Below are positions 7,711 to 11,210 of a stretch of 11,210 nucleotides of DNA, one piece after another. The translations under genes and the position numbers were made by a program. Each line of letters opens with the position of its first letter. Within the stretch, counting starts at the first letter, position 1. Origin of the DNA: Lawsonibacter sp. (GTDB taxonomy: Bacteria; Bacillota; Clostridia; Oscillospirales; Oscillospiraceae). Below the pieces are notes generated by a model, which was not told where the DNA came from, ran no database searches, and was given only the letters and a program-made list of their open reading frames with translations. The DNA lies in NCBI GenBank assembly GCA_022798855.1, contig JAAWNI010000058.1, positions 1 through 11,210 of the forward strand, in the 5' to 3' direction.

Positions 7711-7739
7711 GTCCGCCCCCTCCCTGGAAGGCGGCGGAC
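7711..7739 (-). promoter_or_regulatory. Leader hairpin containing the murJ ribosome binding site
   Basis: On the minus strand GTCCGCC pairs with GGCGGAC (7733-7739 with 7711-7717) and the inner CCTTCC can partly pair with GGGAGG. The only good Shine-Dalgarno sequence for murJ, GGAGG (7719-7723), lies inside this hairpin, and the stem ends directly at the ATA codon (7708-7710). Distance from GGAGG is 8 nt to ATA and 11 nt to the following CTG. Folding would hide the ribosome site, so translation of murJ may be damped or conditional. The structure is visible; control by it is inference. Confidence 0.5.
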
Positions 7740-7761
7740 CGCCCCAGTCACTAACCCTAAC

Positions 7762-7790
7762 ATTTTACACCATATGCTTCCCTTTTTCAA
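7762..7790 (-). promoter_or_regulatory. SigA-type promoter of the murJ-csaB operon
   Basis: On the minus strand a -35 TTGAAA (7785-7790) and a -10 TAAAAT (7762-7767) are separated by exactly 17 nt. Transcription would start near 7755, leaving about 45 nt of leader that contains the hairpin at 7711-7739. No other comparable promoter was noticed within the gene block, so the six genes are probably one transcript, with a possible break at the repeat pair 6049-6150. Confidence 0.7.
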
Positions 7791-7864
7791 CCGCTCAATC
7801 CTTAATGTTTTGTGAACTTCCAAAGCTCCCTTTTTTTGCCTGCCCCAGTTTTTCCTATTTGCCA

Positions 7865-7893
7865 TTGAAAGGACGTGGCCTCTCTGTTATAAT
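7865..7893 (+). promoter_or_regulatory. SigA-type promoter of the SLH phosphodiester glycosidase gene
   Basis: TTGAAA (7865-7870) and a perfect TATAAT (7888-7893) are 17 nt apart, close to the ideal housekeeping promoter. Start of transcription is expected near 7900, giving an unusually long leader of about 225 nt that includes the entire element 7907-8093. Between this -35 box and the divergent one at 7785-7790 only about 75 bp remain, so any regulator bound there could affect both directions. I saw no convincing operator palindrome in that stretch. Confidence 0.75.
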
Positions 7894-7906
7894 GGGCGGG
7901 TACCTA

Positions 7907-8093
7907 TGAGAAGCTGTACCAATAGCCTTAGAGCCTGTTTAAAATCTCTCAGCACGCCGCTTGACGGGCCTTTTGCCGTCATACCGCGTTAAATTTTCTT
8001 GCAATACATCCAGTATTCCCGCACTTTTTTGCCTTGCCAACAACAATTTTGTCTCGCGAATCCGCGTACTTCGGCTAATGGTACAGCTTCTGA
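7907..8093. mobile_element. 187-bp element with inverted ends in the leader of the SLH gene (MITE-like or structured RNA)
   Basis: The ends 7907-7927 and 8073-8093 are inverted copies, 19 of 21 bases matching (AGAAGCTGTACCA-TAGCC core). It is clearly more A+T rich than the flanking genes. Internal small hairpins: GACGG/CCGTC (7963-7980), AATAC/GTATT (8003-8017), CGCG/CGCG (8055-8066). It also holds the 21-bp sequence shared inverted with 79-99. No target-site duplication could be seen and no transposase is encoded, so a non-autonomous element is an inference. Because it lies between promoter and gene it is transcribed, and the ends could form a 19-bp basal stem; a resident cis-acting RNA is the alternative. 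An 85-codon minus-strand frame across it is not supported as a gene. Confidence 0.55.
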
Positions 8094-8125
8094 GCCATCC
8101 ACGTCCATAAAAAGGAGCATTTCCC

Positions 8126-11053
8126 ATGAAACATAAGATATCCCTCCCACGTAGGGCGGCGGCCTTCGCCCTGGCCTTCCTGCTGGTCCTCCCCAACGCC
8201 TACGCCGCGGCGGGGGAGCAGAAATTGCAGACCTCCACCCAGATCGCCCAGGGGCTGACCTACCGCAACACCGTCACTGTCAACGACGGCAGCCGGGTGG
8301 AGAGCTTCTCCTTCGAGCTGTCGCCGGACAGCCCGGTCCGCCCCATCCTGTGGCAGGGCTCCGAGACAATCTACACCAGCGCCACCATCAACTGGGCCGT
8401 CTCCACCGCCCAGGCCGCCGGCTACCACGTGGTAGGCGGCGTGAACACCGACTTTTTCAACATGTCCAACGGGGTGCCCGAGGGCGTCGTGGTGGAGGAC
8501 GGGGTCTACAAGTCCAGCGCCGAGGGCACCAACGCCCTGGCCTTCACCGGCAATCGGGCCGCCCTGCTGGAGGCCCCCGAGGTGGTCATGACGGTGCGCA
8601 ACGAGGCCAACGGCTTCTCCTTCCGCTCTTACAACTTCAACAAGGTCCGCCACTACCTGGGGGGGATCTACGTCCTGAACCGGGACTTTTCCGAGATATC
8701 CACCCACACCCACGAGGGCGACGCCGGCTGGTACGTGCGGACCAGGGCGGTCCCCGACCCCTACACCGGACAGCTCCCCAAGCTCACCGTCAACTCCACC
8801 ATTGAGCTGGAGGTGGTGGAGGTCTTCAAGTCCGACCAGGTGACCACCATCGGAGCGGATGAGTACATCCTCACCGCCTCCGATGGGGCGGAGCGGGAGG
8901 ACGCCTACACCTCCTTCCAGCCCGGGGACCGGGTCACCCTGTCCACCGCCTGCGCCGACCCGGACCTGTCCGAAGCGGAGTGGGCCTGCGGCGTAGGGGA
9001 CATCATGGTCAAGGACGGCGTGATGACCGACAGCTCCAAGTGGGTCTACGCCAAGGACGGCCGCCAGCCCCGCACCGCCGTGGGGATCAAACCCGACGGC
9101 ACGGTGGTGCTCTACGCCGTGGACGGCCGGCAGACGGGCTACTCCGTGGGCCTGTCCCAGAAGAATCTGGCCGACGAGCTGATGCGCCAGGGGTGTACCT
9201 GGGCGGCCAACCTGGACGGCGGCGGCTCCACCTCCATTTCCGCCTGGCTCCCGGGGGAGGGCGGCACGTCCATCCAGAACAGCCCCTCCGACGGCCGGCC
9301 CCGGCGGTGCGCTACCTTCCTGCTGCTGGTCACCGACCAGCGGGGGGAAGGCCAAGCCAGCCGCCTGGCCATGGCTGAGGAGGGCCAGGTGGTGCTGGCC
9401 GGCTCCTCCCTCACCCTGCCCGAGGTCAAGGCCCTGGACGAGGGCCTGAACCTGGTTTCCGCCGACCTGTCCAGCCTGGCCATCACCCCGCTGAACGGCC
9501 TGGGGACGGTGGACGGCGGCGTCTACACCGCCGGAAGCTATCCGGGCACTGAGACGCTGAGCCTTGCCGCCCAAGGGCTGGCCGGAACCGCCCAGATCCA
9601 TGTGGTGGGCAGCCTTACCGAGCTGAAAGTCACCCGGTCCGGCTCCTCCAGCTCCCTCAGCAGCCTGACCGTGAAGCCGGAGGAGCAGGTCCAGCTGGCT
9701 GTCTCTGGCAGCTACTGGGGCCGCGCCGCCCTGCGGGACCTGGGGCCGGTGTCCTTCACCGTCCAGGGGGGCGTGGGCACGGTGGACGAAAACGGCCTGT
9801 TCACCGCCTCCAAGGAGGGGGGGGACGGCTCCATCACGGTGTCCGCCGGCGGCCTGTCCAAGACCATCCAAGTCTCCATGAGCAGTGTGCACCAGGACGT
9901 GCCGGAGGGGCACTGGGCCTATGACGCGGTGGAGTACTGCTATAACAAGGGGATTGTCAGCGGCATCAGCCCCACCCTCTTCGGCCGGGACCTGCCCATC
10001 ACCCGGGCGGACTTTATGGTGATGCTCCACGCCGCCATGGGCAAGCCCGCCCCCTCCGGCTCCTGCACCTTTACCGACGTATCCCCCTCCAGCTACTACT
10101 ATAGCGCCCTGTCCTGGGCCCAGCCCCTGGGGCTGGCCGCCGGCGTGGGGGACGGCCAGTTCGCCCCCGGCGCCAACATCACCCGTGAGCAGGCCTTTAC
10201 CCTCTTCCGGGCCTTCCTGCCCGTAGCCGGGAAGGAGTGCCCCGACGGGGACCTGTCCGTGCTGGACAAGTTCGCCGACAAGGACCAGATCGCTGGCTAC
10301 GCCCAGACCGCCGCCGCCACGCTGGTGTCCCAGGGCCTGGTTTCGGGCAGCGGGACGGGCATTTCCCCCAAAAGCACCCTGTCCCGGGCGGAGATGGCGG
10401 TGATGCTCCGCCAGGTGCTGGAGTTCACCCCCACCCTTCCGGTGGACCCGGCAGACCCCGTTGACCCGGCAGACCCCGTTGATCCTGTGGACCCCGTTGA
10501 CCCGGTAGACCCCGTTGACCCGGTAGACCCCGTTGACCCGGTAGACCCCGTTGACCCTGTGGACCCGGACCCCGGCCCCTCTGAGAACCGGGTGATTGCC
10601 CTGAACCAGAACCAGCTCACCCTGGCTTCGGGCAGCAGCTCCACCCTCAGTGCCGCCATCCTCCCCGCCGTGGAGGGCGCGCGGATCACCTGGACCAGCA
10701 GCGACCCCGACGCGGCGGCGGTGTCCCCCACCGGGCTGGTGACCAACCTGCACGCCGGCTTCTCCGACAAGCCCGTCACCGTCACCGCCAGCTGGAACGG
10801 CCTGAGCGCCAGCTGCACCGTCCTCTGCCAGCGGGCCCAGCGGGTGGGCGCGGTCACCGGCGCGGAGACCGGCCTGAACGTCCGCTCCGGCCCGGGCACC
10901 AGCTATAATCCCATCGGCGGCCTGCGCAACAACGCCCAGGTGATCGTCCTGGGCCAGCAGGAGGGATGGTATCAGATCCTCTTCCGCAACCCGGACGGAC
11001 AGGCCGCCATCGGCTATGTGTCCGCCGACTACCTCACCGTTACAGGCTCCTAA
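8126..11053 (+). CDS. Secreted SLH-anchored phosphodiester glycosidase (NAGPA-like) with Ig-like and SH3b domains
   Basis: 975 aa. Signal peptide 1 to about 28 (basic start, hydrophobic core, AYA cut site). Residues about 36-410 form a phosphodiester glycosidase domain (family of the lysosomal GlcNAc-phosphodiester uncovering enzyme): GVNTDFFNM (105-113), PRTAVGI (315-321) and LDGGGST (363-369). About 415-587 are Ig-like beta repeats. Three SLH domains follow (about 588-640, 650-700, 712-765) with ITRAD (625-629), ITREQ (685-689) and LSRAE (752-756), the positions whose Arg contacts pyruvylated wall polymer. Then a (V/A)DP repeat linker (773-814), an Ig/Big2-like domain (about 820-905) and an SH3b domain (about 906-972, LNVRSGPG at 917-924), a type that binds peptidoglycan. 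Family reaction: release of a sugar from a sugar-phosphate diester; the substrate is unknown. AAAAGGAG lies 8 nt before the ATG. Divergent from the csaB operon, which would make its anchor. Confidence 0.9.
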   Translation: MKHKISLPRRAAAFALAFLLVLPNAYAAAGEQKLQTSTQIAQGLTYRNTVTVNDGSRVESFSFELSPDSPVRPILWQGSETIYTSATINWAVSTAQAAGYHVVGGVNTDFFNMSNGVPEGVVVEDGVYKSSAEGTNALAFTGNRAALLEAPEVVMTVRNEANGFSFRSYNFNKVRHYLGGIYVLNRDFSEISTHTHEGDAGWYVRTRAVPDPYTGQLPKLTVNSTIELEVVEVFKSDQVTTIGADEYILTASDGAEREDAYTSFQPGDRVTLSTACADPDLSEAEWACGVGDIMVKDGVMTDSSKWVYAKDGRQPRTAVGIKPDGTVVLYAVDGRQTGYSVGLSQKNLADELMRQGCTWAANLDGGGSTSISAWLPGEGGTSIQNSPSDGRPRRCATFLLLVTDQRGEGQASRLAMAEEGQVVLAGSSLTLPEVKALDEGLNLVSADLSSLAITPLNGLGTVDGGVYTAGSYPGTETLSLAAQGLAGTAQIHVVGSLTELKVTRSGSSSSLSSLTVKPEEQVQLAVSGSYWGRAALRDLGPVSFTVQGGVGTVDENGLFTASKEGGDGSITVSAGGLSKTIQVSMSSVHQDVPEGHWAYDAVEYCYNKGIVSGISPTLFGRDLPITRADFMVMLHAAMGKPAPSGSCTFTDVSPSSYYYSALSWAQPLGLAAGVGDGQFAPGANITREQAFTLFRAFLPVAGKECPDGDLSVLDKFADKDQIAGYAQTAAATLVSQGLVSGSGTGISPKSTLSRAEMAVMLRQVLEFTPTLPVDPADPVDPADPVDPVDPVDPVDPVDPVDPVDPVDPVDPVDPDPGPSENRVIALNQNQLTLASGSSSTLSAAILPAVEGARITWTSSDPDAAAVSPTGLVTNLHAGFSDKPVTVTASWNGLSASCTVLCQRAQRVGAVTGAETGLNVRSGPGTSYNPIGGLRNNAQVIVLGQQEGWYQILFRNPDGQAAIGYVSADYLTVTGS
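10442..10567 (+). repeat. In-frame (V/A)DP tandem repeat, 9/18-bp unit
   Basis: Fourteen consecutive codon triplets encode (Val or Ala)-Asp-Pro. At DNA level the period is 18 bp; the unit GTAGACCCCGTTGACCCG is perfect three times, flanked by variants starting GTG or GCA. It makes a stiff, acidic, Pro-rich spacer between the SLH domains and the Ig-like/SH3b tail. The near-identical units suggest slippage that changes linker length without breaking the frame. Confidence 0.9.
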
Positions 11054-11065
11054 TGGAATCAAGAG

Positions 11066-11104
11066 AAGGCCGGCGCTTCCGTATTGGAACGCGCCGGCCT
11101 TTTT
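11066..11104 (+). terminator. Intrinsic terminator of the SLH gene
   Basis: An 11-bp perfect G+C-rich stem, AAGGCCGGCGC (11066-11076) with GCGCCGGCCTT (11091-11101), has a 14-nt loop and runs into a T stretch (11100-11104). It starts 13 nt past the stop codon. Pairing of the A residues with the T tract makes it potentially bidirectional. Confidence 0.93.
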
Positions 11105-11146
11105 GCTCTTGCTTCGACCCGTCGAAAAACACACTGTCGCCCTCAA

Positions 11147-11197
11147 GGCTCCCTCTTTGAGGGAGCTGGCACCGCCGCAGGCGGTGGCTGAGGGAGT
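11147..11197 (+). repeat. Structured hairpin repeat, copy C
   Basis: First stem GGCTCCCTC-ttt-GAGGGAGCT, second stem GGCACCGCC-gcag-GCGGTGGC, then TGAGGGAGT, a repeat of the G arm. It is close in sequence to copy B (6103-6150) outside the second stem, and its second stem loop differs by paired changes. It lies 43 bp past the terminator of the SLH gene in intergenic DNA; the window ends 13 bp later. Confidence 0.82.
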
Positions 11198-11210
11198 AAA
11201 ACAGCGTTTT

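Noticed and set aside
6418..7815. 465-codon plus-strand open frame opposite murJ
   Set aside because: Low-complexity Gly/Gln/His/Glu product; the minus frame shows a MurJ pattern of membrane helices.
7900..8100. Target-site duplication flanking the inverted-end element
   Set aside because: The bases outside 7907 and 8093 do not match convincingly; a 2-bp TA beside the left end has no partner on the right.
7939..8196. 85-codon minus-strand frame over the inverted-end element and the SLH gene start
   Set aside because: It overlaps the promoter-proximal leader and signal peptide region antisense, has no ribosome site I can see, and looks like a chance frame in a dispersed repeat.
10442..10567. 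CRISPR-like array
   Set aside because: Units are contiguous without spacers and encode an in-frame (V/A)DP linker.
8075..11146. 1023-codon open frame on the minus strand, longer than the real gene opposite it
   Set aside because: It is the antisense of the SLH gene. Its product is Gly/Val/His rich, has no domain, and its length results from the high G+C codon bias, whereas the plus frame has a signal peptide, five recognised domain types, a ribosome site, promoter and terminator.

Overview
The window is high in G+C (third codon positions are strongly G/C), its genes carry Gram-positive style AAAGGAG/AGGAG ribosome sites, and its content (SLH-domain surface protein, CsaB pyruvyl transferase, paired DUF4330 membrane proteins, MurJ-family flippase) points to a Firmicute. 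The G+C content and the dispersed CTCCCTC...GAGGGAG hairpin repeats fit a gut Oscillospiraceae lineage (Flavonifractor / Pseudoflavonifractor / Lawsonibacter-like). The genus guess is inference from composition and recall; no marker gene is present.

Layout. From 205 to 7668 the minus strand carries one compact block of six genes, read right to left: murJ-type flippase (6160-7668), O-antigen ligase/Wzy-type polymerase (4551-5999), family-4 glycosyltransferase (3433-4554), two consecutive DUF4330-type membrane-anchored proteins (2924-3433 and 2427-2927), and a GT4-CsaB fusion (205-2412). The last five are nearly contiguous: three junctions overlap by 4, 1 and 4 nt and the fourth gap is 14 nt. 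Only the murJ/ligase junction has a gap (160 bp), filled by two head-to-head hairpin repeats. A consensus-like promoter (TTGAAA-17-TAAAAT) lies just upstream of murJ. Divergently, the plus strand carries its own promoter (TTGAAA-17-TATAAT, 7865-7893), then a 187-bp element with inverted ends (7907-8093), then a 975-aa secreted phosphodiester glycosidase-like protein with three SLH domains, a (V/A)DP repeat linker, an Ig-like domain and a C-terminal SH3b domain (8126-11053), ending in a strong intrinsic terminator. A third hairpin repeat closes the window.

How it works together. CsaB-type enzymes add the pyruvyl ketal to secondary cell wall polysaccharide (SCWP), the ligand of SLH domains. The minus operon therefore looks like an SCWP assembly line (glycosyl transfer, pyruvylation, flipping, polymerisation or ligation), and the divergent gene encodes a protein built to dock on that polymer. 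Writer and reader of the same wall mark share a ~320-bp divergent control region (about 7740-8060). The SLH protein also carries a catalytic domain of a family that cleaves sugar phosphodiesters, so it may act on a wall glycan; that is inference.

Main oddities: murJ has no ATG/GTG/TTG at the expected start, and the best ribosome site points to an ATA or CTG inside a hairpin; csaB is fused to a GT4 domain lacking the first Glu of the EX7E motif; a 187-bp inverted-end element sits in the 5' leader of the SLH gene; a 21-bp identical sequence is found inverted on the two sides of the whole minus operon; and three structured repeats show compensatory changes between copies.
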